Shown: positions 8,606 to 16,975 of the stretch, in pieces | Position numbering within the stretch: the stretch's first letter is position 1 | How the letters are laid out: each line of letters begins with the position of its first letter | Source: Hymenobacter psychrophilus | Lineage (GTDB): Bacteria; Bacteroidota; Bacteroidia; Cytophagales; Hymenobacteraceae | Assembly: GCF_900107135.1 (NCBI RefSeq) | Contig: NZ_FNOV01000006.1 | Span: 186,001 to 250,000 of the forward strand | Direction: 5' to 3' | DNA: 64,000 bases | The notes under the pieces: model-generated | Told to the model about the DNA's origin: nothing | The model's input: only the letters and a program-made list of their open reading frames with translations | Database searches by the model: none | Made by a program: the position numbers and the translations under genes

Positions 8606-9253
8606 TTAGTTGGCGGGCCGCGTTGCGGCCGGCGCCGCTACTGGGTTGGCAATCAGCACCACCCGAACGCGGACTATTTTGGCAATATTCTCGCGCACCA
8701 GCAGCGGCACCTCAATGTTGTAGTCGGCCGGCGCCACATTGAAGCTGGCAAAGGCCTGTAGCTGGCCATTTTTAATTTCGAGCGTGGCCGGCACCACAAT
8801 CCGGCGCGTTACGCCGTGCAGCGTCAGGTCGCCTTCGGCCCGGAAGTTATGGTTGCCCGGCACCGTCAGCACCGACAGGTCGGCATCGGTGAAGCGGCCA
8901 GTGAAGGTGGCCCGCGGAAACTTGTCGGATTCCATATAGTTCTCGTTGAAGTGCTCCTGCATCAGGGTGCGCTTGAAGGTGAACTCCTTGATCGGAACCG
9001 AGAAGGCGAACTGGTTGGCCGTTACATCGACGATGGAAGCCGTCGAATTATTAATGGCCTCAATATCCTCGATGATACTGGTTGAAAAGAACGTAACCCT
9101 CCCCTCCTTGGTCATGAAACGCCCCTGCGCGTGGCCGTGGAAAGGAGCCGCCAGTAGCAGCGCGCCACCTAAAATCCCCTGTAGCCTGCGCAACGCCCAG
9201 CCAGCACGCCCTAAAAAGGCGGTAGCAACTAAAATAGCCTGGGAAGTAGCCAC
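8606..9253 (-). CDS. YceI family periplasmic protein
   Basis: A 215-residue exported protein with a long hydrophobic N-terminus ending GHAQ, then a YceI domain: KEGRVTFFSTS, FAFSVPIKEFTF, FPRATFTGRF, GDLTLHGVTRRI and the final strand. YceI proteins are lipocalin-like barrels that bind long isoprenoid or amide lipids and are often found with cytochromes. The start appears to be GTG at 9253, 9 bases after the cytochrome gene, which suggests translational coupling. Confidence 0.85.
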   Translation of the reverse strand: MATSQAILVATAFLGRAGWALRRLQGILGGALLLAAPFHGHAQGRFMTKEGRVTFFSTSIIEDIEAINNSTASIVDVTANQFAFSVPIKEFTFKRTLMQEHFNENYMESDKFPRATFTGRFTDADLSVLTVPGNHNFRAEGDLTLHGVTRRIVVPATLEIKNGQLQAFASFNVAPADYNIEVPLLVRENIAKIVRVRVVLIANPVAAPAATRPAN

Positions 9254-9262
9254 TACCCGCGC

Positions 9263-9655
9263 TTAGTTATCGGGTTGGCCGGCCTCAATCCAGGCCTTAA
9301 TTTTGGCAATGTCGCACACGGCTATCTTGGCCCCTCCCTTGGGCATCGGATCGAAGCCGGGAGCGTGCTGTACCGAGCCAAGAATGAGGCTGGCCGATTG
9401 CTTTTTGATACCCTGGAAGTCGCTGTAGTCGTTGCCGCCACCCAGCGTCTGGTACACGGAGGCGCCGTGGCAGCTGCGGCAGTTGGCATCAAAAATGGGC
9501 GAAATATCCTTCGCATAGCTCACAGCTTCGGTTGCCGTGGGGCAAGGGCTGGGCACTTCCCCGGTCGAGTAGGTGCAACTACTGGCTACGGCCGTTAGCA
9601 GCACGGCCAGCGCCGCACTTATTCCCAGAATAGGAGTAGTAAAAGTTAGTCTCAT
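9263..9655 (-). CDS. Monohaem c-type cytochrome lipoprotein
   Basis: A 130-residue protein with a signal peptide and probable lipoprotein Cys27 (AVASSC), a CRSCH haem-attachment site at residues 59-63, and a candidate axial Met104 in FDPMPKGG. The domain (SYAKDISPIFDANCRSCHG) is of the small Bacteroidota/Planctomycete type. It would carry electrons in the periplasm. It is the first gene of the operon, and two inverted repeats lie 79-131 bases upstream. The ATG at 9655 is preferred to an upstream one because it starts the signal peptide. Confidence 0.85.
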   Translation of the reverse strand: MRLTFTTPILGISAALAVLLTAVASSCTYSTGEVPSPCPTATEAVSYAKDISPIFDANCRSCHGASVYQTLGGGNDYSDFQGIKKQSASLILGSVQHAPGFDPMPKGGAKIAVCDIAKIKAWIEAGQPDN

Positions 9656-9733
9656 AGTAAACAGATGATTCGGCAGTCGTTCTGACAATCTGACTCGTAG
9701 ACCGCGGGCAGCTCATTGCACCCGCCAGACCGG

Positions 9734-9786
9734 ACTTCTATCAGAAGTTGTATTCCAGATTTGGGCTTGGTTTACCAAATATGGAA
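9734..9786. promoter_or_regulatory. Two inverted repeats upstream of the cytochrome/globin operon
   Basis: ACTTCT-ATC-AGAAGT at 9734-9748 is a perfect 6+3+6 palindrome. TTCCAGATTTGG (9753-9764) pairs with CCAAATATGGAA (9775-9786) at 11 of 12 positions. GGACTTCT (9732-9739) recurs directly at 9825-9832. Neither is followed by a T-run, so operator sites for the operon are as likely as a crtY terminator. The rest of 9656-10024 shows nothing gene-like. Confidence 0.4.
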
Positions 9787-10024
9787 TGGCCAACCCATAT
9801 ACACTAGCACTATTCGATAAGACAGGACTTCTCCCAGTCGGAAGGGTAAAAAAACCCCATCAAAAAATCACACCAACTTCGAAACAGCCAAGTTCTTCCG
9901 ACCTATAATGCAACTGTTCAGCTTCTTTACATCCCTTTGCAAAAGCACCCAAAAACAGCCCGTCAGCCAGAGGGCCAGCAGTCTCTTGGGGTACTTTTTA
10001 CAAACGGATGCCAATCTTGGGCCG

Positions 10025-11242
10025 CTACCCGCGGCGGCCCGGGCGGCGGCGCAGCTCGTGCCAGATGGAGCGCAGGAAGGGCCAGGGCGTCACCGAATTC
10101 ATCACCTGGAAATTCTCCTTCCAGCTGGTGCGCTCGTCCAGAAAATCGAACACGCGGTCAGGGGGGTTGCGCTCGAAAAGCTGGCTGAAGATGTCGCGCG
10201 TCTGCTCGCCCCGGCGCTGCATGATGTCGAGCAGCAGCGTATCGAAGAGGCGGAATTGCCACTGGTCGCCGGTACTGTGGCGGGGCGGGTGGCCCGTTTC
10301 GGCCAGCGCCGCCGTCAGGCGGGCCGAGTGGGCCAGAATGCGCTTGAAGGCGTAACCACTGCTGGGCTTGGCGCGGCCAGCCCGGGTGCCTAGGTTAAGC
10401 ACGTGCGCCCCCTGCCGGGCGGGCAGCGGGTGGTCGGTCATCGGAATGGCCCCGACTTCCTCGGCCGTAATGCGGTAGTTGCCAGCACCGGGTAGCGCGG
10501 CCAGGTAGCGGCGCAACGCAACTTCGTACTCGGCTTTATCGAGCGGCGTTTCCGAAAACAGCGTGTACTCGACCAGCGCCCGGCGCGGGCCGAAGGGCAG
10601 CACGTACATAAAGCGCACCTCCTGCCCCTGCTCGCCCCGAAAATCCATAAGCTCGGCCGTGGTGGGGTCGAAGGCATCGTGCTCGGTTTCTACCTCCCAG
10701 CCCACAAAGTGCTGGAGCAGGTAGCGGTGGCGCGGGCGGCGCAGCTCAGCCAGCCGGGGCGGGCGGCTGTCGAAGGCGTAACGGGCCGTAAACTCGCCCT
10801 CGGGCGTGCCGGCCCGGGCACCGGTGGGCGTGCTGACCAACTCCTCTACCGTGGTTTTTACCCAGGTAAACTGCGGGTTACCAGTCAGCATCTGCCGCAC
10901 GAAGCGGTAGAAATCCAGCCCCCGGATCATCTTGTAGCGGTAGCGCTCCGGAGCTAGTATCCGCTCGAAGCTGGGGCTGCGAAAGGCCAGTTTCGCCCAC
11001 TCGTGGGCCACAATACCATCGAAAAGCGTGGGCCCATCGGCCCAGAACGACCAGGTTCGGTCGTTGCGGTCCTTGGCGTCGGGCTCCAGAATAAGCACCC
11101 GCTTGCCCGCCAGCCGCGGCTCTTGGCTGATGTAGTACGCTAAGCTCAGGCCCGCCGCCCCACCGCCCACCAGCAGGTAATCGTAGTCGCGCACCAGGGC
11201 GGGTACTTGGGGCGGGGCAGACGAAGCAGCGGGGGTAACCAT
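10025..11242 (-). CDS. crtY: Lycopene beta-cyclase (CrtY family)
   Basis: A 405-residue flavoprotein with an N-terminal dinucleotide-binding motif (YDYLLVGGGAAGLSLAY), a following LEPDAKDRNDRTWSFW segment typical of bacterial CrtY, and the downstream MYVLPFGPRRALVEYTLF and GAIPMTDHPLP motifs. It converts lycopene to beta-carotene, consistent with the red carotenoid-rich Hymenobacter lineage. No other crt genes are in the window. The ATG at 11242 lies 25-30 residues before the Rossmann motif; the open frame upstream crosses a terminator hairpin, so it is not coding. Confidence 0.88.
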   Translation of the reverse strand: MVTPAASSAPPQVPALVRDYDYLLVGGGAAGLSLAYYISQEPRLAGKRVLILEPDAKDRNDRTWSFWADGPTLFDGIVAHEWAKLAFRSPSFERILAPERYRYKMIRGLDFYRFVRQMLTGNPQFTWVKTTVEELVSTPTGARAGTPEGEFTARYAFDSRPPRLAELRRPRHRYLLQHFVGWEVETEHDAFDPTTAELMDFRGEQGQEVRFMYVLPFGPRRALVEYTLFSETPLDKAEYEVALRRYLAALPGAGNYRITAEEVGAIPMTDHPLPARQGAHVLNLGTRAGRAKPSSGYAFKRILAHSARLTAALAETGHPPRHSTGDQWQFRLFDTLLLDIMQRRGEQTRDIFSQLFERNPPDRVFDFLDERTSWKENFQVMNSVTPWPFLRSIWHELRRRPGRRG

Positions 11243-11291
11243 AGCTAAACCAAGAAAATCCGGGCCGGAAACTCCGGCCAAGCTACAAACA

Positions 11292-11321
11292 AAAAAGCCG
11301 CTCCCGAAGCAGCGGCTTTTT
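11292..11321. terminator. Intrinsic terminator between the LOG-family gene and crtY
   Basis: An 11-bp perfect stem (11292-11302 with 11311-11321), A-rich on one side and T-rich on the other, works in either direction. It ends the LOG-family transcript, so crtY probably has its own promoter in the 49 bases before its start. Confidence 0.7.
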
Positions 11322-11430
11322 CCCATTACGGTGTCACGAAGCAACGAACAAGGCTCAGATACAGCGGGGCATTACGCTGCCACCAGCTACAAAATCTGCG
11401 CAATCCGTTAAAATCCGGGTTACTACCTGG

Positions 11431-12294
11431 TTAGAAGTTGGGCGACAACAGGTACTTGCCGTAGAACTCGTCGATGATTTTCACCGCGTCTTCGGCCGTA
11501 TCCACCAGCTGCACCAGGTCCATATCTTCGGGCGAGATGTTGTGCTCGTCCTCCAGCATCACCTGCTGAATCCAGTCGAACATGCCCTGCCAGTACTTGG
11601 TGCCCACCAGCACGATGGGGAAGCGGCCGATTTTCTTGGTCTGAATGAGCGTAATAGCCTCGAACAGCTCATCGAGGGTACCGAAGCCGCCGGGCATGCC
11701 GATGAAGCCCTGGGCATACTTCACAAACATCACCTTCCGCACGAAGAAGTAGTCGAAGTTGATGATTTTGTCGGGGTCGATGTAGATGTTGTTGAACTGC
11801 TCGAAGGGCAGCTCAATGTTGAGGCCCACCGACTTACCGCCCTCGGAGTGGGCACCCTTGTTGCCGGCCTCCATGATGCCGGGGCCGCCGCCCGTGATAA
11901 CGCCGTAGCCGTGGCGCACGAGTTTAGCCGCAATTTCTTCGGCCATTTTGTAGTACGGGTTGTCGGGCTTGGTACGGGCCGAGCCGAAAATAGACACGCA
12001 GGGGCCGATTTTCGACATCTTCTCGAAGCCCTCCACGAACTCGGCCATCACCTTGAAGATCTGCCAGGAGTCGGCAATCTTAATCTCGTTCCAGTCCTTG
12101 TCAACAAACGCCTTGCGAATGCGCTGCTCGTCTTCTACCTGCACCGTCCGCTCACCGTGGGTTTGCTCGCGGATGTCGCTGATGGTCTTGACTTTATTGT
12201 CGTTGACGTTGGGCTGAACGATGGTCTGGCCACTGCCAGCGTTCAGGTTCTGGTCGGCCGTTTTGGTACGGCTTTCTTTTTTGAGTTTCGACAT
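11431..12294 (-). CDS. LOG family protein (TIGR00730, Rossmann fold)
   Basis: A 287-residue protein with a polar N-terminal region of about 90 residues, then a lysine-decarboxylase-like Rossmann domain. The two LOG signatures are present: GGGPGIMEAGNKGA and MPGGFGTLDELFE. LOG proteins hydrolyse nucleoside monophosphates at the N-glycosidic bond and release cytokinin-type bases in some organisms; the bacterial physiological role is often unclear. The ATG at 12294 begins MSKLKKESRTK. A 22-bp GC-rich hairpin lies 22 bases upstream of this start. Confidence 0.85.
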   Translation of the reverse strand: MSKLKKESRTKTADQNLNAGSGQTIVQPNVNDNKVKTISDIREQTHGERTVQVEDEQRIRKAFVDKDWNEIKIADSWQIFKVMAEFVEGFEKMSKIGPCVSIFGSARTKPDNPYYKMAEEIAAKLVRHGYGVITGGGPGIMEAGNKGAHSEGGKSVGLNIELPFEQFNNIYIDPDKIINFDYFFVRKVMFVKYAQGFIGMPGGFGTLDELFEAITLIQTKKIGRFPIVLVGTKYWQGMFDWIQQVMLEDEHNISPEDMDLVQLVDTAEDAVKIIDEFYGKYLLSPNF

Positions 12295-12316
12295 GGGAAT
12301 TTTAAAGGAAAAATGA

Positions 12317-12374
12317 GGCGCAAACTGCTCCGGTCCGGGCCCGGAAGTATGTCCGGACCGGAGCAGTTTGCGCC
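12317..12374. repeat. 22-bp perfect palindrome upstream of the LOG-family gene
   Basis: Arms 12317-12338 and 12353-12374 are exact reverse complements with a 14-base loop. It ends 22 bases before the LOG-family start codon and would form a strong hairpin in the 5' leader if transcribed. No T-run follows. A run of nine G (12430-12438) lies a little further upstream. Confidence 0.7.
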
Positions 12375-12487
12375 GGAAAAAGCAAGCCGTAAATAAGGTA
12401 GGCAAAAAGGAAGGCCGCCTCCACAAAAAGGGGGGGGGCGACCTCACATAGCGGTTCGCAAGATAGCAATTTGTGGGCGATGGAACT

Positions 12488-12584
12488 GTCATTCTGAGCG
12501 GAGCGAAGAATCTCGCGTGCAATGGTAATTTCCTGCGACAGGATTACTGTGGCACGCGAGATTCTTCGCTCCGCTCAGAATGAC
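12488..12584. repeat. Interspersed palindromic repeat, GTCATTC family, copy 1
   Basis: Arms of 33 bases (12488-12520 and 12552-12584) are perfect reverse complements around a 31-base loop. The arm contains GAAGAATCTCGCGTGC, shared with copies at 16052-16150 and 33498-33601. It lies 14 bases after the permease stop on the minus strand. Confidence 0.85.
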
Positions 12585-12598
12585 AATTTCTCTTTACC

Positions 12599-13858
12599 CT
12601 ACTTCGCCCGAATGGCAATAACCGGGTCGAGGTTGGCTGCCAATACGGCCGGGATGATGCCGGCTACCACCCCGATGAGCACCGACACGGTGAGGCCCAG
12701 CGCAATGCGCCCGCCGCTCATGAACAGCGGCAGCGAATCCTGCGGGATGAGCGTGATAAACCACACCAGCAACAGGCCCGCGGCCCCGCCCAGCAGGCAC
12801 AGAAACACGGCTTCAAACAGGAACTGGAAGAGAATGAAGTAGTTTTTGGCCCCCAGCGACTTCTGAATGCCGATGATGTTAGTACGCTCTTTCACCGACA
12901 CGAACATGATGTTGGCAATGCCGAAACCGCCCACCAGCATGGCAAACGAGCCAATAACGCCGCCGGCCACGCCCAGAATAGAGAACAATCCCGAAATAGC
13001 GCTGGCCAGCATTTCGGGGCGGTTGAGCACGAAGTTGTCGTCTTCGCGGGGCTTAAGGCCGCGGATGTTGCGCATCAGGCCCTTCACCTCGTATTCGAGG
13101 TCGAGCAGGCCGGGGTCGGCGTCGAGGCCCTTGATGCCGATGGTGGCCGACACGCCCGAGCCGGTGCCGGGGTTGATGGCGAATATTTTAGAAAAGGCCC
13201 CGAACGGAATAAAGCAGTTGGTATCGTTGCTCTTGATTTCGAGCAGGCTCTTGCCAGCCTTTTCCATCACCCCAATCACGGTAAAGCGCTGGCCGCGGGT
13301 TTTAAACTCCTGCCCCAGCGCCGGGCGGCCCGGAAACAGGTTGGCGGCAATATCGGCCCCAATGATGGCCACGTTGCGGGCCCCGTCCACTTCCTGGGAC
13401 GTAAAGTAGCGGCCCTCGGCCACGGGCACGTCCGAAATGTTGCGGTACTGATAGCTCACGCCCTGCAAAAAGGCGTCGTCGACGCTGTTGGAGCCGGCCT
13501 TGAAGGTATTGCCCGATTTGCTGGCAAAAATGGCCACGCCCGCATTGTTGGGCCCCAGCTGCTTTTGCAGCAGCCGATACTCGCGGATGCTGGGCACGGG
13601 CCGGTTGAAGTACTTCCACCAAGCAAAGTTGGGCTCGAACACCCAGGGCCATTTGTCTACATAAATCACCTTGTCACCCACGAAGTTCATGCTGCTGCGG
13701 ATGTTCTTTTCGAGCGAATCGACGACTGTGAACACGGCAATAATGGCGAAGATGCCCACTGTAACGCCCAGCAGCGACAAAACGGTGCGTAGCAAATTGC
13801 CCTTCAGCGCATCCCAGGCGAAGCGAAAACTCTCAAGCGTGAGGCGGATGGCTTTCAT
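12599..13858 (-). CDS. MacB/FtsX-like ABC transporter permease
   Basis: A 419-residue membrane protein: one N-terminal transmembrane helix (VLSLLGVTVGIFAIIAVFTVV), a large periplasmic MacB_PCD-type domain of about 220 residues, then three C-terminal helices typical of FtsX domains. This is the topology of MacB/LolC-type type VII ABC systems, which move lipoproteins, peptides or drugs mechanically rather than through a channel. No ATPase or membrane-fusion protein is adjacent, so partners are encoded elsewhere. The gene is divergent from queA. Confidence 0.85.
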   Translation of the reverse strand: MKAIRLTLESFRFAWDALKGNLLRTVLSLLGVTVGIFAIIAVFTVVDSLEKNIRSSMNFVGDKVIYVDKWPWVFEPNFAWWKYFNRPVPSIREYRLLQKQLGPNNAGVAIFASKSGNTFKAGSNSVDDAFLQGVSYQYRNISDVPVAEGRYFTSQEVDGARNVAIIGADIAANLFPGRPALGQEFKTRGQRFTVIGVMEKAGKSLLEIKSNDTNCFIPFGAFSKIFAINPGTGSGVSATIGIKGLDADPGLLDLEYEVKGLMRNIRGLKPREDDNFVLNRPEMLASAISGLFSILGVAGGVIGSFAMLVGGFGIANIMFVSVKERTNIIGIQKSLGAKNYFILFQFLFEAVFLCLLGGAAGLLLVWFITLIPQDSLPLFMSGGRIALGLTVSVLIGVVAGIIPAVLAANLDPVIAIRAK

Positions 13859-14055
13859 AAGATCGGGAGCTAAGAATTATAGTGCCTACGGCTGTTTAGT
13901 AGCCAGCGGAACGAGGATCGGGCGTACGCACGTTGCAGTAGCATATCTGTTCTGCGGGCTGCCAAACAGCAATGGGTACTTTACTCGCGAACGGACGTAG
14001 CGAGGGCAATTAATGTTTCCGGGCGAAAATTAACTATTAATCCGTTAAATATCCG

Positions 14056-14063
14056 TACTTTTG
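14056..14063 (+). promoter_or_regulatory. -7 promoter element for queA
   Basis: TACTTTTG is a perfect TAnnTTTG match 49 bases before the queA ATG, preceded by an AT-rich stretch but no clear TTG at -33. It rules out an in-frame start further upstream for queA. Confidence 0.5.
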
Positions 14064-14111
14064 CGGCTCGATTTTTTTACTAGTTTCCCCAACTATTGCC
14101 CTGTCTGGCCC

Positions 14112-15161
14112 ATGAAGCTTTCTGAGTTCAAATTCGAATTGCCCGAGAATCTGGTGGCCCAGCACCCGGCCAAAAACCGCGACGAGTCGCGCCTGATGGT
14201 GCTGCACCGCGATAGTGGCAAAATCGAGCACCGCTCCTTCAAAGACATTCTGGAGTACTTCGACGAAGGCGACGTCTTTGTGGTGAACGACACGAAGGTG
14301 TTTCCGGCCCGCATGTACGGCAACAAGGAGAAAACCGGCGCCCAGATAGAAGTGTTTCTGCTCCGCGAATTGAACACGGAAATCCACCTCTGGGATGTGC
14401 TCGTCGACCCGGCCCGCAAAATCCGGGTGGGCAACAAGCTCTACTTCGGCGAGTCGGATATGGTAGCCGAAGTGATTGACAACACCACCTCGCGCGGCCG
14501 CACCATCAAGTTCCTCTACGACGGCCCGCAGGAGGATTTCTACAAGGCACTCTACAGCCTGGGCGAAACGCCAATTCCAAAGGAGTTCATCACCCGCGAC
14601 ACTGAGGCGGCCGATAAGGAGCGCTACCAGACGATTTACGCCAGCAACATCGGTGCCGTGGCCGCGCCTTCGGCCGGCCTGCACTTCACGAAGGAAGTGA
14701 TGAAGCGCCTGGAAATCAAGGGTATCGAAGTAGCGCCCGTTACGCTGCACATCGGCCTGGGTACTTTCCGCACCGTGGATGTGGAGGACCTGACCAAGCA
14801 CAAAATGGACTCGGAGAACTTCGTGGTGCCCGGCACTACGGCCGTGGTGGTAAACAAGGCCCTCGATACCAAGAAGCGCGTGTGCGCCATCGGCACGACG
14901 GCCATGCGGGCCATGGAGTCGTCGGTTTCGGCCCACGTGCGCCTCAAGGCCAACGAAGGCTGGACTGACCGGTTCATTTTCCCGCCCTACGATTTCAAAA
15001 TCGCCAACGCGCTGCTCACCAACTTCCACACCCCGGAAAGCACGCTGATGATGATGGCCTCGGCCTTTGCCGGCCACGATCTGCTGATTGAGGCCTACAA
15101 GCTGGCCATCAAGGAGAAGTACCGCTTCTTCAGCTACGGCGACGCCATGCTGATTATCTAG
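14112..15161 (+). CDS. queA: S-adenosylmethionine:tRNA ribosyltransferase-isomerase QueA
   Basis: A 349-residue cytoplasmic enzyme that transfers and isomerises the ribosyl moiety of SAM onto 7-aminomethyl-7-deazaguanine in tRNA, forming epoxyqueuosine. Family motifs include [20 protein letters not shown] at the N-terminus, [33 protein letters not shown]-like [12 protein letters not shown] and the C-terminal [10 protein letters not shown]. Start at 14112 agrees with family length and with the promoter at 14056. The stop codon is embedded in a tandem heptamer repeat and is followed by a terminator. Confidence 0.95.
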   Translation: MKLSEFKFELPENLVAQHPAKNRDESRLMVLHRDSGKIEHRSFKDILEYFDEGDVFVVNDTKVFPARMYGNKEKTGAQIEVFLLRELNTEIHLWDVLVDPARKIRVGNKLYFGESDMVAEVIDNTTSRGRTIKFLYDGPQEDFYKALYSLGETPIPKEFITRDTEAADKERYQTIYASNIGAVAAPSAGLHFTKEVMKRLEIKGIEVAPVTLHIGLGTFRTVDVEDLTKHKMDSENFVVPGTTAVVVNKALDTKKRVCAIGTTAMRAMESSVSAHVRLKANEGWTDRFIFPPYDFKIANALLTNFHTPESTLMMMASAFAGHDLLIEAYKLAIKEKYRFFSYGDAMLII

Positions 15162-15210
15162 AGCTTAGAGCTTAGAGCTTAGAGCTTAGAGCTTAGAGCT
15201 TAGAGCTTAG
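15159..15210. repeat. Tandem heptamer repeat (TAGAGCT, seven copies) containing the queA stop
   Basis: Seven identical TAGAGCT units run from 15159 to 15207, followed by TAG. The first three bases are the queA stop codon. Copy-number change would leave QueA unaltered because every unit starts with TAG. Confidence 0.95.
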
Positions 15211-15238
15211 GATATAGTCCTGATGCTTGAAACAGGTT

Positions 15239-15279
15239 ACGCCGGATGCTGCTTTTATGGTAGCGTCCGGCGTTTTTTG
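15239..15279 (+). terminator. Intrinsic terminator after queA
   Basis: ACGCCGGA (15239-15246) pairs with TCCGGCGT (15266-15273) and a run of six T follows. It lies between queA and ispD, so ispD is transcribed separately. Confidence 0.75.
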
Positions 15280-15315
15280 TTGTAGATGCCTTACTTGCGT
15301 TTCTACTCTGCTCCG

Positions 15316-16035
15316 ATGAACGAACCCAAGTTCCCAGGCTCTCCAGCCTCCAAGTACCCCCGATATACCATTATTGTGGCGGGCGGCAGCGGCACGCGCA
15401 TGGGCGCCGACCGTCCCAAGCAGTTTCTGGAACTGGCCGGCGAGCCGGTGCTGCTGCATACGCTACGCCGTTTTGCCGATCCGGCGCTGGGCGTGCGCGA
15501 GCTGGTGGTGGTGCTGCCGGCCGGGCAACTGGAAACATGGCAGACCCTGTGCGCGCAATACAATGTGCAAATTCCGCATGCGCTGGTGGTGGGCGGGGCC
15601 ACGCGCTGGGCCTCGGTGCGGGCCGGCCTGGCCCAGCTGGCCGACCGTGAAAGTGGCGTAGTGGCCGTGCACGACGGTGTGCGCCCCCTCACGCCCCGCG
15701 CCGTGATTGAGGCCACCTACGAGGCCGCCTATAACCACGGGGCGGCCGTGGCGGCCGTGGTGCCCAAAGACTCGGTGCGCAACCTGAGCCAGCAGGGCAG
15801 CTACGCCCTCAACCGCGCCCGCCTGCGCCTCGTGCAGACCCCCCAGTGCTTCGATCTGGCCCTGTTGCGCCGCGCCTACCAGCTACCCGAGCTCAGCACC
15901 TTCACCGACGACTCCAGTGTAGTCGAGGACCTGCACCCTATTCAGCTGGTAGAAGGCGACTACCGCAACCTTAAAATCACGACGGCCGAGGATTTGTATG
16001 TGGCCGAGGCGCTGCTGCGGGCCGGGAAAGGGTGA
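15316..16035 (+). CDS. ispD: 2-C-methyl-D-erythritol 4-phosphate cytidylyltransferase
   Basis: A 239-residue MEP-pathway enzyme joining MEP and CTP to give CDP-methylerythritol for isoprenoid synthesis. Family motifs: AGGSGTRMGADRPKQFLEL for nucleotide binding, VAVHDGVRPL, the ACQTPQ-equivalent RLVQTPQCFD, TDDSSVVE and NLKITTAEDL. The ATG at 15316 is preferred; an earlier one at 15286 sits only a few bases behind the queA terminator. The pathway supplies precursors used by carotenoid enzymes such as CrtY upstream, though there is no operon link. A GTCATTC palindrome follows the stop. Confidence 0.93.
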   Translation: MNEPKFPGSPASKYPRYTIIVAGGSGTRMGADRPKQFLELAGEPVLLHTLRRFADPALGVRELVVVLPAGQLETWQTLCAQYNVQIPHALVVGGATRWASVRAGLAQLADRESGVVAVHDGVRPLTPRAVIEATYEAAYNHGAAVAAVVPKDSVRNLSQQGSYALNRARLRLVQTPQCFDLALLRRAYQLPELSTFTDDSSVVEDLHPIQLVEGDYRNLKITTAEDLYVAEALLRAGKG

Positions 16036-16051
16036 TTTGCGCTGGGGAAAC

Positions 16052-16150
16052 AACGTCATTCAGAGCGAAGCGAAGAATCTCGCGTGCTGACATTGGGCTA
16101 CTGGCACAACATCAGCACGCGAGATTCTTCGCTTCGCTCTGAATGACGTT
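16052..16150. repeat. Interspersed palindromic repeat, GTCATTC family, copy 2
   Basis: Arms of 39 bases (16052-16090 and 16112-16150) are perfect reverse complements around a 21-base loop. The core is shared with copies 1 and 3. It lies 16 bases after ispD and 30 bases before the isomerase start. Confidence 0.88.
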
Positions 16151-16180
16151 TCTTTGCTTATCAACCTACTCCTCTCGCTT

Positions 16181-16975
16181 ATGCCTACCCTGCTTTACGA
16201 CGTGCGCCCCGATGGCGTGGCCACCATTACGCTCAACCGGCCCGACGTTTTCAATGCTTTCGATGATGCCCAGAGCTACGAGCTGCAGGACGCGCTTAAG
16301 CAGGTGGCGCGCGATACCAATGTGCGGGCCGTGGTGCTCACGGGGGCCGGCCGGGCTTTCTGCTCGGGCCAGGACTTGAAGGCGGCGCGCGAGGCCGAAG
16401 CCGCCGAGGGCCAGCCCCGCTCCTTCTACGATTCGCTGCACAAGCGCTACAACCCCATCATCCGGGCCATGCGGGCGCTGCCCAAGCCCATTATAGCCCG
16501 CCTGAATGGCGTGGCAGCTGGCGCCGGCTGCTCGCTGGCCCTGGCCTGCGACGCCATCGTGGCCTCGTCGGATGCCTCGCTGATTGAGGTGTTCATCAAC
16601 ATCGGGCTCGTGCCCGATTCGGGCTCGTCGTGGTTTCTGCCGCGGATGGTAGGCACACTCAAGGCGTTTGAGCTGTGCACGCTGGGCTCGAAGGTAACGG
16701 CCGAGGAGGCGCTGCGCCTGGGCCTGGTGAACCAAGTGGTAGCCCCCGAGCAGCTCGACGAGGCTGCTTACGGCTTGGCCGCCCGCTACGCCGCCGCTCC
16801 CACCAAAAGCATCGGCCTCATCAAGCAAATGCTCAATAAGGCCGCCACCGCCACGCTCGACGAAATACTCGATTACGAAGCCCACTGCCAGCAGATTGCG
16901 GGCGAATCGGACGACTACCGCGAGGGCGTGCAGGCCTTTCTGGAAAAGCGCAAACCCGAATTCAAGGGCCAGTAA
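16181..16975 (+). CDS. Enoyl-CoA hydratase/isomerase family protein, PaaG-like
   Basis: A 264-residue crotonase-fold enzyme. The oxyanion-hole segments are GRAFCSGQDLKAA and GVAAGAGCSLALACD, and the acidic residue in FINIGLVPDSGSSWFLPRMVG matches the catalytic Asp region of PaaG, the 1,2-epoxyphenylacetyl-CoA isomerase. No other phenylacetate genes are nearby, so a general fatty acyl-CoA isomerase is possible. The ATG at 16181 gives the family start MPTLLYDV; an earlier in-frame start at 16154 sits beside the palindromic repeat. Confidence 0.85.
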   Translation: MPTLLYDVRPDGVATITLNRPDVFNAFDDAQSYELQDALKQVARDTNVRAVVLTGAGRAFCSGQDLKAAREAEAAEGQPRSFYDSLHKRYNPIIRAMRALPKPIIARLNGVAAGAGCSLALACDAIVASSDASLIEVFINIGLVPDSGSSWFLPRMVGTLKAFELCTLGSKVTAEEALRLGLVNQVVAPEQLDEAAYGLAARYAAAPTKSIGLIKQMLNKAATATLDEILDYEAHCQQIAGESDDYREGVQAFLEKRKPEFKGQ

